Assembly (NCBI GenBank): GCA_009784845.1
Contig: WQXK01000041.1
Coordinates: forward strand, 1-6,410
Reading direction: 5' to 3'
DNA length: 6,410 nt
Source: Dehalococcoidia bacterium
GTDB taxonomy: Bacteria; Chloroflexota; Dehalococcoidia; Dehalococcoidales; UBA1222
In this document: one piece after another, positions 1 through 6,198 of the stretch
How positions within the stretch are numbered: position 1 is the first letter of the stretch
Layout of the letters: each line of letters starts with the position of its first letter
Translations under genes and position numbers: made by a program
Notes under the pieces: model-generated
What the model was told of the DNA's origin: nothing
The model's input: the letters and a program-made list of their open reading frames with translations, nothing else
Databases searched by the model: none

Positions 1-171
1 AAAGAGGAGCTGTTATGGCTTAGAGAATGGTTTATCCCGTTTGAACTGACAGACGCCGTCAGTAACTGGGTGGATTATTACAATCAAGACTATTTGCATT
101 CAACACTAGGTTACAAGGCGCCATATACATTTGAGGAGGAGTATCACAAGGCAGCCGTTTTACTCCCTTAA
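1..171 (+). CDS. IS transposase, C-terminal end of the DDE integrase core (5' partial)
   Basis: Frame 1 is open from the first base and ends at TAA 169-171, giving 56 residues. The segment contains WVDYYNQDYLHSTLGYKAP followed by a short Phe-Glu-rich end. This matches the closing part of rve-type transposases (IS3 OrfB and relatives), where a W-x-x-YN-x(5)-HS-x-LGY-x-x-P pattern follows the last catalytic glutamate. The catalytic Asp and Glu residues themselves are outside the window, so activity cannot be judged. The protein would cut and join the element's ends in the cytoplasm. Its stop codon lies about 29 bases inside the right terminus, as is usual for IS3-type elements. Confidence 0.85.
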   Translation, partial: KEELLWLREWFIPFELTDAVSNWVDYYNQDYLHSTLGYKAPYTFEEEYHKAAVLLP

Positions 172-200
172 TTTCTACTTGACAAATAGGGTGCATTACA
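172..200 (+). repeat. Presumed right terminal inverted repeat of the IS
   Basis: These are the non-coding bases between the transposase stop and the point where the interrupted host gene resumes. They end in TTACA, so the element's end reads TGTAA inward. The partner repeat is outside the window, so the exact length is an estimate. Confidence 0.55.
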
Positions 201-344
201 CGCATTGTCTCCTGCCGATGCAATTGAAAGAACAATATCATCAGCTTTCAAAGAAAGCGCATCAATTATCAAATCCGCATCTTCCCAGACCTGCGAATAT
301 CGGATTGCATCAAATTTCGTGCGCTTTTCAATTTCGCTTTTCAA
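201..344 (-). pseudogene. DUF3419/BtaA-like protein, N-terminal fragment cut off by the IS
   Basis: The minus strand is open from TTG at 344 down to the IS edge and encodes about 48 residues: a start MKSEIEKR, then KFDAIRYSQVWEDADLI and DDIVLSIASAGDNA. I recognise the pattern R-Y-(A/S)-Q-x-WED-(A/P)-D followed by a LSIASAGDN motif as the beginning of the SAM-binding domain of DUF3419 proteins. That family includes BtaA, the SAM:diacylglycerol aminocarboxypropyltransferase of betaine-lipid synthesis. The SAGDN motif is the glycine-rich SAM loop. After it the reading frame runs into IS sequence and stops at 168-170, so most of the enzyme is lost or lies beyond the IS. The TTG start overlaps the end of the swivel-domain frame by 17 bases, suggesting an operon. 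Family recall is by motif only, and betaine-lipid function is not implied. Confidence 0.65.
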
Positions 345-681
345 CTATTGTCACCAACCCTCTTTCACCATCTAATTCTATTAAATCACCAGTTTTAACA
401 TGTGCGAATAAGTCCTTAACAGATACAACAGCTGGAATTCCCATCTCGCGAACAACTATTGCGGCGTGTGACAACAAGCTTCCATACTCAACCAAAACCC
501 CGGTAGCAATGGGGAATAACATTATCCAGCCAGGATCAGTTCTTTGTGTAACCAAAATTTCTCCAGGATGAATATCCGCATCATTAGGATTTGTGATTAC
601 CCGTGCATATTCGATATCAGCATGGGCACAAATGGTTTTGACCTTGCCCTTGAAAAATGGGCGAATTTTAAATTTTGGCAA
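328..681 (-). pseudogene. C-terminal phosphohistidine swivel domain of a PEP-synthase/RPH-like enzyme (5' truncated)
   Basis: The 117-residue minus-strand frame is a PEP-utilizer mobile domain. Residues about 36-50 (DIHPGEILVTQRTDP) and GSLLSHAAIVVREMGIPAVV at about 67-86 match the family, with the phosphorylated histidine at His72. The frame closes with DGERGLV, typical of the very C-terminus of PEP synthase and rifampicin phosphotransferase proteins. In those enzymes this domain carries phosphate between an ATP-grasp domain and a substrate domain, both absent here. The only start is TTG at 681 with no ribosome binding site, and an in-frame stop lies at 691-693, so I read it as a truncated remnant. 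A stand-alone swivel protein is the alternative. In another frame, residues LPPIPKLVYTIAK would join directly to KFKIRP if one A of an A4 run (about 673-676) were removed, which suggests a frameshift as well as truncation. Confidence 0.8.
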
Positions 682-690
682 TAGTATAAA

Positions 691-910
691 CTAATTTTGG
701 AATAGGTGGTAGCAATTTCAAGGAAAAATAACACACAAATTCCCATGACCTGTTCCAACAGAGGCTCAAAAAGTAGATATAGAGAAACTTACACAAGGCA
801 CACTTGATGCAAGTGCATTAATTCGGATAGTAACCTTGCTGGCTTGTTTGACCCGCATGTTATGCCGTTTTAATTGCTCAAAAATTGCAAAGCCTGCAGT
901 TGAGCACATG
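691..910. other. Stretch between the swivel fragment and valS with no convincing gene
   Basis: About 220 AT-rich bases. On the plus strand, frame 749-916 is open for 55 codons but has no early start codon. On the minus strand, 766-909 is open from an ATG for 47 codons and includes STAGFAIFEQLKRH and VTIRINALASS, which faintly recall ClpP-like proteases, but there is no catalytic context. Both look like decayed or chance coding. I see no tRNA, no terminator and no T-box element here. Confidence 0.5.
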
Positions 911-919
911 TGGTAAAAT
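911..919 (+). promoter_or_regulatory. Extended -10 promoter for valS
   Basis: TGGTAAAAT fits the extended -10 form TGnTATAAT, with five of six -10 bases matching. No good -35 box is found 16-18 bases upstream, which an extended -10 can tolerate. Transcription would begin near 926 and leave a leader of only about 23 bases before the valS ATG. A weaker alternative is TTGACC at 848-853, which lacks a good -10 partner. Confidence 0.45.
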
Positions 920-948
920 TGGCAAAATAAGCACTAAAGGAAAATGTT

Positions 949-3603
949 ATGACAGACCAATTAACCACTGAACTCCCGAAAGCCTATGAGGCGCATCAGG
1001 TCGAACGGAAATGGTATGACTACTGGATGCAGCAAGGCTATTTCACGCCCAAGATTGATCCGGCTAAAAAGCCTTTTGTGATTATTCAACCGCCCCCAAA
1101 CATCACCGGCGACCTGCATTTGGGGCATGCCCTAACCGCCACGCTTGAGGATATCATGGTGCGCTGGCATCGCATGATGGGTGATCTCACGTTGTGGCTT
1201 CCCGGGGAAGACCACGCCGGAATTGCAGCGCAGGTTGTGGTTGAGCGGGCTTTGGCAAAAGAAGGTCTTACGCGTCAGCAAATCGGGCGCGAAAAGTTTA
1301 CCGAGCGTATGTGGCAGTGGGTCAACGGCTGCCGTGCCAACATTGGCAACCAGCACAAGCGGCTGGGTGTTTCATGCGACTGGACACGCGAGTGTTTCAC
1401 GCTGGACCCGGGTCCGTCACGTGCCGTGCGCACTTTCTTTGTGCGCTTATATGAAAAAGGGCTTATTTATCGCGGTGAGCGCATCATCAACTGGTGTGCG
1501 CGCTGCTCTACGGCTCTATCTGACCTGGAGGTTGAGCATGAGGATGTTGCCAACCACCTGTGGCATTTAAAATATCCCCTTGAGGACGGAGAAGGTTTTG
1601 TTATTGTGGCCACAACCCGTCCGGAAACCATGCTGGGTGATACTGCTGTGGCTGTTAATCCGGCAGACGGGCGTTATAAAGACGTCATTGGAAAGAACGT
1701 AAAATTGCCGCTGACAGAACGCGTAATTCCCATTGTGGGAGATGCATCCGTTTCCATGGAATTTGGTACCGGTGCCGTAAAGGTCACCCCGGCGCATGAC
1801 CCGAATGATTTTGAAACGGGTATGCGTCATAACCTGCCAATTATTAACATACTCAACAACGACGTAACAATAAACGAGAAAGGCGGTAAATTTGCCGGTA
1901 TGGATCGTTTCGCGGCACGCGAGGCTGTCGTCGCCGAGTTGGAAAGCAAGGGATTGCTTGAGAAAATTGAGCCGCATACACATGCTGTGGGCCACTGCCA
2001 GCGCTGCCGAACCATAATTGAACCTATTGCCAGCCGTCAGTGGTTCGTTAAAATCGCCCCGTTGGCAGATCCTGCGATTGCAGCTGTTAAGGATGGCAGT
2101 ATTACCATTCTGCCTGAGCGCTTCAACAAGGTATATCTCAACTGGATGGAAAACATTCGTGACTGGTGCATTTCACGTCAGCTGTGGTGGGGGCATCGTA
2201 TTCCGGTGTGGTATTGCGCCTGCGGCGAAACAATTGTGGCTGTGGACGAGCCTAAGACCTGCCCGAAATGCTCCTCTGAGCAGTTAAGGCAGGACCCCGA
2301 CGTGCTGGACACGTGGTTTTCATCCGGATTGTGGACTCATTCCACGCTTGGCTGGCCCGATAATACCCCTGACTTACAGTATTTCTATCCCACAACAGTG
2401 ATGGAAACGGCGTACGACATCCTCTTTTTCTGGGTGGCGCGCATGATTATGATGGGCATCGAGAACATGCAGCAGCCGCCTTTCCGCTACGTCTATCTGC
2501 ATGGTCTTATTCGCGATGAAAAGGGCGAAAAGATGAGTAAGACCAAGGGCAATGCCATTGACCCGCTTGAGATGATGGATAAATATGGAACGGATGCGTT
2601 GCGCTTTGCCATTATAAGCGGCATCACACCAGGAAACGACAGCAAGCTTGCATCCACGAAGCTGGAAGCCGGGCGCAATTTTGCCAATAAACTGTGGAAT
2701 GCCACGCGTTTTGTGCTGCATTATGCAGGTGGCAGCGCTGTTAGTACGGATATGAGTGCCGCTGTTTTGACAATTGAAGACCGCTGGATTATTTCGCGTC
2801 TTAATACTGTCATTGCGGATGCAAGCGGAATGATGCAGAGGTTTGAGTTTGGTGAAGCCCTGCGCGTGATTCATGACTTCCTTTGGGGTGAGTATTGTGA
2901 CTGGTATATTGAACTTTCAAAAACGCGCTTTTCAGACCAGTCGGCCTCTTCGCCGCTTCCTGTGCTGGTGTATGTACTGGAAACCGCCCTGCGCTTGCTG
3001 CATCCGTACATGCCGTTTGTCACAGAGGAGTTGTGGCAGCATCTCAATAAAAAGTTTGGGCTTGGCTTGGGCGATTCAATAATGGTCGCACCTTACCCTG
3101 AAATTACGGGACAATCGCCGGATACTGCTGCCGAGGGCATTATTAATTCGCTGATTGAAATTGTACATACCGTGCGCAATACACGTGCCGAGTATGAGGT
3201 GGAGCAGGGGCGCTTAATTGATGTATCGGTTTATGCAGGTGAGAGAGCAGCATTACTGAAGCCGTATGCCGCGGCGCTTGAAACATTGGCTAAAGCCAGG
3301 ATTGCTTTTGTTGAAAAGCGCGACGGCGAAGTGCCGCCTCAGTCGCTGGATATCGTGCTGCAAAGCTGTGAGCTCGTTATTCCTATGGAAAGCATGTTTG
3401 ATTTGCGCGCTGAGGTGGAGCGCATTGCCAAGGAGATGGCGCAAGCCGCCTCAGAAATTGAGCGGCTAGAAGCGTTGCTGGGTGATGAGTCTTTCTGCGG
3501 CAAAGCACCAGCGGCAGTGGTGCAGAAGCAGCGTGAGAAGCTGAGCGCGACTTGTGAAAGATTGCAACGCTTAAAAGAGCATAACGAAAGATTAACAGCC
3601 TGA
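949..3603 (+). CDS. valS: Valyl-tRNA synthetase
   Basis: An 884-residue cytoplasmic class I synthetase that charges tRNA-Val with valine and hydrolyses mis-charged threonyl-tRNA. The Rossmann core begins near residue 43 with PPPNITGDLHLGHA, the HIGH box being HLGH at 57-60. The CP1 editing domain shows TTRPETMLGDTAVAVNP at 222-238 and GTGAVKVTPAHDPNDFE at 273-289. Cysteine pairs at 183/186, 350/353, 423/425 and 438/441 are zinc-ribbon-like. The second catalytic motif is KMSKT at 528-532, with Thr in place of the usual last Ser. The anticodon-binding helical domain starts near 611, and a tRNA-binding coiled coil rich in Glu, Arg and Leu occupies about 815-884. Length is normal for bacteria. 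The ATG at 949 has an AAAGGA ribosome binding site 8 bases upstream. It is preceded by an extended -10 promoter and appears monocistronic. No folC follows it, although that is a common Firmicute arrangement. Confidence 0.98.
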   Translation: MTDQLTTELPKAYEAHQVERKWYDYWMQQGYFTPKIDPAKKPFVIIQPPPNITGDLHLGHALTATLEDIMVRWHRMMGDLTLWLPGEDHAGIAAQVVVERALAKEGLTRQQIGREKFTERMWQWVNGCRANIGNQHKRLGVSCDWTRECFTLDPGPSRAVRTFFVRLYEKGLIYRGERIINWCARCSTALSDLEVEHEDVANHLWHLKYPLEDGEGFVIVATTRPETMLGDTAVAVNPADGRYKDVIGKNVKLPLTERVIPIVGDASVSMEFGTGAVKVTPAHDPNDFETGMRHNLPIINILNNDVTINEKGGKFAGMDRFAAREAVVAELESKGLLEKIEPHTHAVGHCQRCRTIIEPIASRQWFVKIAPLADPAIAAVKDGSITILPERFNKVYLNWMENIRDWCISRQLWWGHRIPVWYCACGETIVAVDEPKTCPKCSSEQLRQDPDVLDTWFSSGLWTHSTLGWPDNTPDLQYFYPTTVMETAYDILFFWVARMIMMGIENMQQPPFRYVYLHGLIRDEKGEKMSKTKGNAIDPLEMMDKYGTDALRFAIISGITPGNDSKLASTKLEAGRNFANKLWNATRFVLHYAGGSAVSTDMSAAVLTIEDRWIISRLNTVIADASGMMQRFEFGEALRVIHDFLWGEYCDWYIELSKTRFSDQSASSPLPVLVYVLETALRLLHPYMPFVTEELWQHLNKKFGLGLGDSIMVAPYPEITGQSPDTAAEGIINSLIEIVHTVRNTRAEYEVEQGRLIDVSVYAGERAALLKPYAAALETLAKARIAFVEKRDGEVPPQSLDIVLQSCELVIPMESMFDLRAEVERIAKEMAQAASEIERLEALLGDESFCGKAPAAVVQKQREKLSATCERLQRLKEHNERLTA

Positions 3604-3648
3604 CACATATGCGTTTATTGCTGTAACCAAGAAGCGACAGCGTAAGGA

Positions 3649-3677
3649 TTGACAGATTTAACGGTACCTGTTAAATT
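3649..3677 (+). promoter_or_regulatory. Sigma-70-type promoter of the marR-ABC operon
   Basis: A perfect TTGACA -35 box lies at 3649-3654. The -10 box is either TTAAAT (3671-3676, spacer 16) or TAAATT (3672-3677, spacer 17), each matching four of six consensus bases. It sits in the 89-base gap after valS, directly before the regulator gene. No clear terminator separates it from valS, so some read-through is possible. Confidence 0.65.
3656..3676 (+). promoter_or_regulatory. Palindromic operator, probable site for the MarR-type regulator
   Basis: ATTTAAC and GTTAAAT form perfect 7-base arms around a 7-base centre that contains the palindrome GGTACC. The 21-base symmetric site fills the spacer and touches the -10 box. 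A bound dimer would therefore block RNA polymerase, the usual mode of MarR autorepression. Binding by the downstream regulator is inferred from position and symmetry. Confidence 0.6.
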
Positions 3678-3692
3678 ATTTTGAGCCTATAT

Positions 3693-4178
3693 ATGACGAA
3701 TGAGATATATAAAAAGCTGACGCAACTTCAATGGTTGTTGCACAAACAGCAAATGCGCCATTGGGCAGAAAACGGTCCGATGGCGGACACAACACGTGGG
3801 CAGGGGCGCATTCTTGCGGTGCTTAGGCTACGTGACGGCATTAGCACCAAGGACATGTTCTATTTGCTTGGTGTGCAGGTTTCATCGCTGAATGAGTTGC
3901 TCTCAAAACTGGAGAAAAACGGATACGTAACCCGTGAGCCGTCCGAGCAGGATAAACGCGTGATACTTGTGAGGCTGACAGACAAGGGAAAAAGCGAACA
4001 ACCACCTCAACCTCTTGGCTTGGATGATATTTTCACCTGCTTATCGGATGAGGAGCAGGAGGATTTCGGGGAGTATCTCGATCGTGTCATCGCTGCTTTG
4101 CATGACAAATTTGGGGATGACGACGCCGAAATGCTGGAAAAATGCAAGAACTCAGGTCAATGTTTGGCAACAAGATGA
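3693..4178 (+). CDS. MarR-family winged-helix regulator, frameshifted near its C-terminus
   Basis: The readable frame gives 161 residues from ATG 3693. A TTG four codons earlier (3681) is possible but has no better ribosome binding site; only a weak GAG precedes the ATG. The MarR fold is clear: a dimerisation helix at the N-terminus, helix-turn-helix with recognition helix near residues 62-75 (VQVSSLNELLSKLEKNGYV region), and wing at about 80-98 with REPSEQDKRVILVRLTDKG. The helix around 118-140 (LSDEEQEDFGEYLDRVIAAL) returns to the dimer interface. After residue 150 the sequence becomes atypical (CKNSGQCLATR) and stops, while the next frame carries a family-like His/Gly-rich tail. It is the first gene of an exporter operon and most likely represses that operon. 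DNA-binding and dimer regions are intact, so function may survive the shift. Confidence 0.85.
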   Translation: MTNEIYKKLTQLQWLLHKQQMRHWAENGPMADTTRGQGRILAVLRLRDGISTKDMFYLLGVQVSSLNELLSKLEKNGYVTREPSEQDKRVILVRLTDKGKSEQPPQPLGLDDIFTCLSDEEQEDFGEYLDRVIAALHDKFGDDDAEMLEKCKNSGQCLATR

Positions 4179-4327
4179 ATGCGCTCAGAGCCCGCTTTGG
4201 CGATAAACCGGGCGGGTTCAGGGCACACTTTGGGGATATGGAAAAGTTCTTTGAAGCTCACGGACGTGAGGGTTTTCACAAGCATCACGGCTTCCACGAC
4301 CATGACCACGGAACAGACAAAGATTAA
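4142..4327 (+). pseudogene. Displaced His/Phe/Gly-rich C-terminal tail of the MarR-type regulator
   Basis: This frame is offset by -1 from the regulator and encodes 61 residues starting MQELRSMFGNKM, then FGDKPGGF and a His-rich end FHKHHGFHDHDHG. MarR regulators beside ABC-2 exporters in Clostridia commonly end in such a charged helix followed by a Gly/His-rich tail. Joining it to residue 150 of the upstream frame gives a natural ...EMLEKMQELRSMF... helix and a protein of about 211 residues. The join needs one extra A in the A5 run at 4138-4142, or a -1 ribosomal slip there. Independent translation from ATG 4142 is possible but only a weak GGA precedes it. The His cluster could bind metal; that is inference. 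Confidence 0.7.
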
Positions 4328-4348
4328 AAAGCGGAAGAGAGTACTAAT

Positions 4349-5290
4349 ATGAGCATGATAGAGGTCAATAACTTAGTTAAGCAATATAAGGGTGCCAAGT
4401 CTCCTTCGGTGGATGGCGTCAGCTTTTCGGTAGGTAAGGGCGAGTTTTTCGCATTTCTCGGACCTAATGGTGCCGGAAAAACCACTACCATCTCTATTCT
4501 TACCACTACGCTTTCCAAGACGTCGGGCGAGGTGAAAATTGCCGGGTTTGATATAGAAAAAGAGGCGCGTCAGGTTCGCGGGAAAATAGGAATCATTTTC
4601 CAAAATCCGAGTCTCGATACACAGCTTTCCGCAGAAGAAAACATCCGCTTTCATGCCTGCTTGTATGGAATGTGGGGCTATCGACCCAGCTTTAGACTTA
4701 TGCCGGCCGCATATCGTGAGAGGGTGCGGGAACTTGCTGAAATCGTTGGCATACAGGATGCATTGTTCAAACCGGTCAAGAAGTTGTCCGGTGGCATGCA
4801 GCGAAAACTGGAGATTATCCGCAGCCTGATTCACACGCCGGACGTGCTGTTTCTTGATGAGCCGACTCAGGGGCTTGATGCGGCAAGCCGCCGCTCCTTG
4901 TGGGAGTATATAAACGATACGCGCAAGCGCTATGGCACAACGGTGTTTTTGACAACGCATTACATTGACGAGGCCGAAAATGTGGATAACGTATGCATTA
5001 TTAACCGCGGCAAGATTGCGGCCTGTTCCTCTCCTGAGGAAATGAAAAAGAGCCTTTTGCGGCAGGAGTTGATTTTGGATGCGCAGGACAGGACGGCTTT
5101 GACGCATGAGCTTTCCGCGCTTGGACTTCCCTTTACAATGAATGGGCATGTAGTTGTTCCGTTTGTAGAGTCGGCGCAGTCTGTTATTGCGCGCCTGCAA
5201 ACAAAACTTACTGTGCTGAAAATCCATGAGCCATCGCTTGAGGATGCATATGTCGAGTTTTTAAACACGCATGGAGGGGTAGAAGTATGA
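4349..5290 (+). CDS. ABC-2-type exporter ATP-binding protein (DrrA-like)
   Basis: A 313-residue cytoplasmic ATPase that would power the permease encoded next. Motifs appear in order: Walker A GPNGAGKTTT (38-47), Q-loop Gln85 in FQNPSLD, signature LSGGMQRKL (146-154), Walker B VLFLDEP (166-172), D-loop GLD, and H-loop His204 in TTHY. The C-terminal extension of about 80 residues ends with EPSLEDAYVEF, typical of DrrA/CcmA-like subunits of drug exporters. LSGGM instead of LSGGQ is common in this subfamily. The region 107-125 (GMWGYRPSFRLMPAAYRER) is some residues longer than usual between the Q-loop and the signature. The start at 4349 is supported by GGAAGAGAG about 7 bases upstream; a second Met follows two codons on. 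The gene lies 21 bases after the regulator tail and its stop overlaps the permease start. The substrate cannot be read from this subunit. Confidence 0.95.
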   Translation: MSMIEVNNLVKQYKGAKSPSVDGVSFSVGKGEFFAFLGPNGAGKTTTISILTTTLSKTSGEVKIAGFDIEKEARQVRGKIGIIFQNPSLDTQLSAEENIRFHACLYGMWGYRPSFRLMPAAYRERVRELAEIVGIQDALFKPVKKLSGGMQRKLEIIRSLIHTPDVLFLDEPTQGLDAASRRSLWEYINDTRKRYGTTVFLTTHYIDEAENVDNVCIINRGKIAACSSPEEMKKSLLRQELILDAQDRTALTHELSALGLPFTMNGHVVVPFVESAQSVIARLQTKLTVLKIHEPSLEDAYVEFLNTHGGVEV

Positions 5291-6093
5291 GAGAGGTTGC
5301 TTTGGAAAAGAAAAGAACACGGCTTTTCCGTGAAATAAATACCATAATCGCCGTTATGGCGCGGGAAATAACCGTATTCTTCAAATCACCCGCCACAATC
5401 ATTATGAGTTTTGCCATGCCGCTTATGATGATGGGTATGATTGGCGGCAACCTGCTGCAGAATATGGCCGGCGGGATGGAGCTGGATTTTGGTCCGTTTA
5501 TGCTGGTGGGAATGCTGGTCAATATGCTGTTCATGGTTATGGCGATGGGTATGACATCACTTGTTGATGACCATGAAACAGATTTCAACCAAGAAATGCT
5601 GGTTGCGCCGGTATCGCGTTATTCGTTGGTCATCGGAAAAATTCTCGGTGCCGGGTTTGCTGCCGTTGTGAGCATGATAGGCACACTGATTGTTGGGTTA
5701 TTTATGGGCATTACGCTGCCACTCGGCAAACTGCTGTTAATTCTCGCGCTATCTCCCTTGATGTGCCTGTCCGGTGGAGCACTGGCTATGATTATTATTG
5801 GTCTGATTAAGAGCAGAAAAATAGCAAATTATGCCGTAATGCTAATTACTATGCCACAGATGTTCCTGTCAGGTGCGATTATTCCCATCAACAATTCCAG
5901 CGGTGTACTTATGGTGTTAAGCCGTCTTTTGCCTATGACTTACTGCATTGATCTAACGCGTGCCGTGCTGGATCCCAACTCGCCTGAGATTATGTTCAAT
6001 CCTGTTGTGAATTTTGGCGCTATTGTGGTTTTGACGATAGTCTGCCTTGTTGTGGGCACGTTCTTTTTCGCGCAGTCAGAAAAGAATAGGTAG
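5287..6093 (+). CDS. ABC-2-type exporter permease (DrrB-like)
   Basis: A 268-residue inner-membrane protein with six likely transmembrane segments near residues 35-57, 70-92, 118-141, 147-173, 180-201 and 241-262. The stretch EMLVAPVSRYSLVIGKILG (103-121) is the conserved cytoplasmic coupling region of ABC-2 permeases. QMFLSGAIIP (191-200), then LLPMTYCIDLTRAVL (214-228), are also family hallmarks. The start overlaps the ATPase stop as ATGA, and a strong GGAGGGG site (5273-5279) precedes it, so the two are probably translationally coupled and made in equal amounts. As a half-size permease it should dimerise. Odd feature: residues 40-89 contain 15 methionines. Substrates in this family include antibiotics, other hydrophobic compounds and lipids; none is indicated directly. 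Confidence 0.93.
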   Translation: MREVALEKKRTRLFREINTIIAVMAREITVFFKSPATIIMSFAMPLMMMGMIGGNLLQNMAGGMELDFGPFMLVGMLVNMLFMVMAMGMTSLVDDHETDFNQEMLVAPVSRYSLVIGKILGAGFAAVVSMIGTLIVGLFMGITLPLGKLLLILALSPLMCLSGGALAMIIIGLIKSRKIANYAVMLITMPQMFLSGAIIPINNSSGVLMVLSRLLPMTYCIDLTRAVLDPNSPEIMFNPVVNFGAIVVLTIVCLVVGTFFFAQSEKNR

Positions 6094-6096
6094 TGT

Positions 6097-6127
6097 CGGA
6101 AATGCTGGCTGGTGGTTGGTATTTCCG
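6097..6127 (+). terminator. Hairpin just after the permease stop
   Basis: CGGAAAT (6097-6103) pairs with ATTTCCG (6121-6127), and wobble pairs could add up to three more. The loop is long (about 11-17 bases) and only AAAATCC follows, with no T-run. It could be a weak terminator or a 3'-end stabiliser, or it may be chance. Confidence 0.3.
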
Positions 6128-6158
6128 GAAAATCCAACGCTTGGTGAAAAAGTGTTCC

Positions 6159-6198
6159 TAAGAGGATAATTGGCTAAAACATACCAATTATCCTCTTA
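6159..6198. terminator. Perfect 15-bp hairpin, probable operon terminator, possibly bidirectional
   Basis: TAAGAGGATAATTGG (6159-6173) is the exact reverse complement of 6184-6198, with a 10-base loop. It lies 65 bases after the permease stop. On the plus strand the T-run is poor (CTTTTGAG about 9 bases on). On the minus strand TTTTT follows the stem at a similar distance. It is thus not a textbook intrinsic terminator in either direction but is the best candidate. It could also be a small mobile-element end or an mRNA-protecting stem. Confidence 0.6.

Larger units (their letters stand above)
1..200 (+). mobile_element. Right end of an IS3-like insertion sequence (left part outside window)
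   Basis: The segment carries the 3' end of a DDE transposase gene followed by about 29 non-coding bases that end in ...GGGTGCATTACA. Read from the other side this end begins TGTAATGCACCC, the TGT.../...ACA form usual for IS3-type terminal repeats. The outer boundary is set at about 200 because the minus-strand DUF3419-like coding sequence loses its family resemblance exactly there. Only one end is in the window, so the second terminal repeat and the target-site duplication cannot be seen. Family assignment rests on the transposase C-terminus and the shape of the end; IS481 or another rve-type family is a possible alternative. Confidence 0.75.

Noticed and set aside
131..571. 146-codon plus-strand open frame
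   Set aside because: It is antisense to the recognisable DUF3419-like and swivel-domain coding, has no family-like sequence, and crosses the IS boundary.
702..712. AGGTGGTAGCA resembles the T-box core AGGGTGGNACCGCG
   Set aside because: It lacks the CCGCG half, no terminator or antiterminator stem follows, and it lies about 240 bases from valS with unrelated sequence between.
848..876. TTGACC with TAATTG as a classical promoter for valS
   Set aside because: The -10 candidate matches only two consensus bases; the extended -10 at 911-919 is better and nearer the gene.
3616..3642. Short inverted repeat GCTGT/ACAGC after valS as a terminator
   Set aside because: Only 5 base pairs with a 12-base loop and no T-run.
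4373..5227. 284-codon minus-strand open frame
   Set aside because: It lies wholly opposite the ABC ATPase gene, whose motifs are complete; the antisense translation looks unlike any protein.
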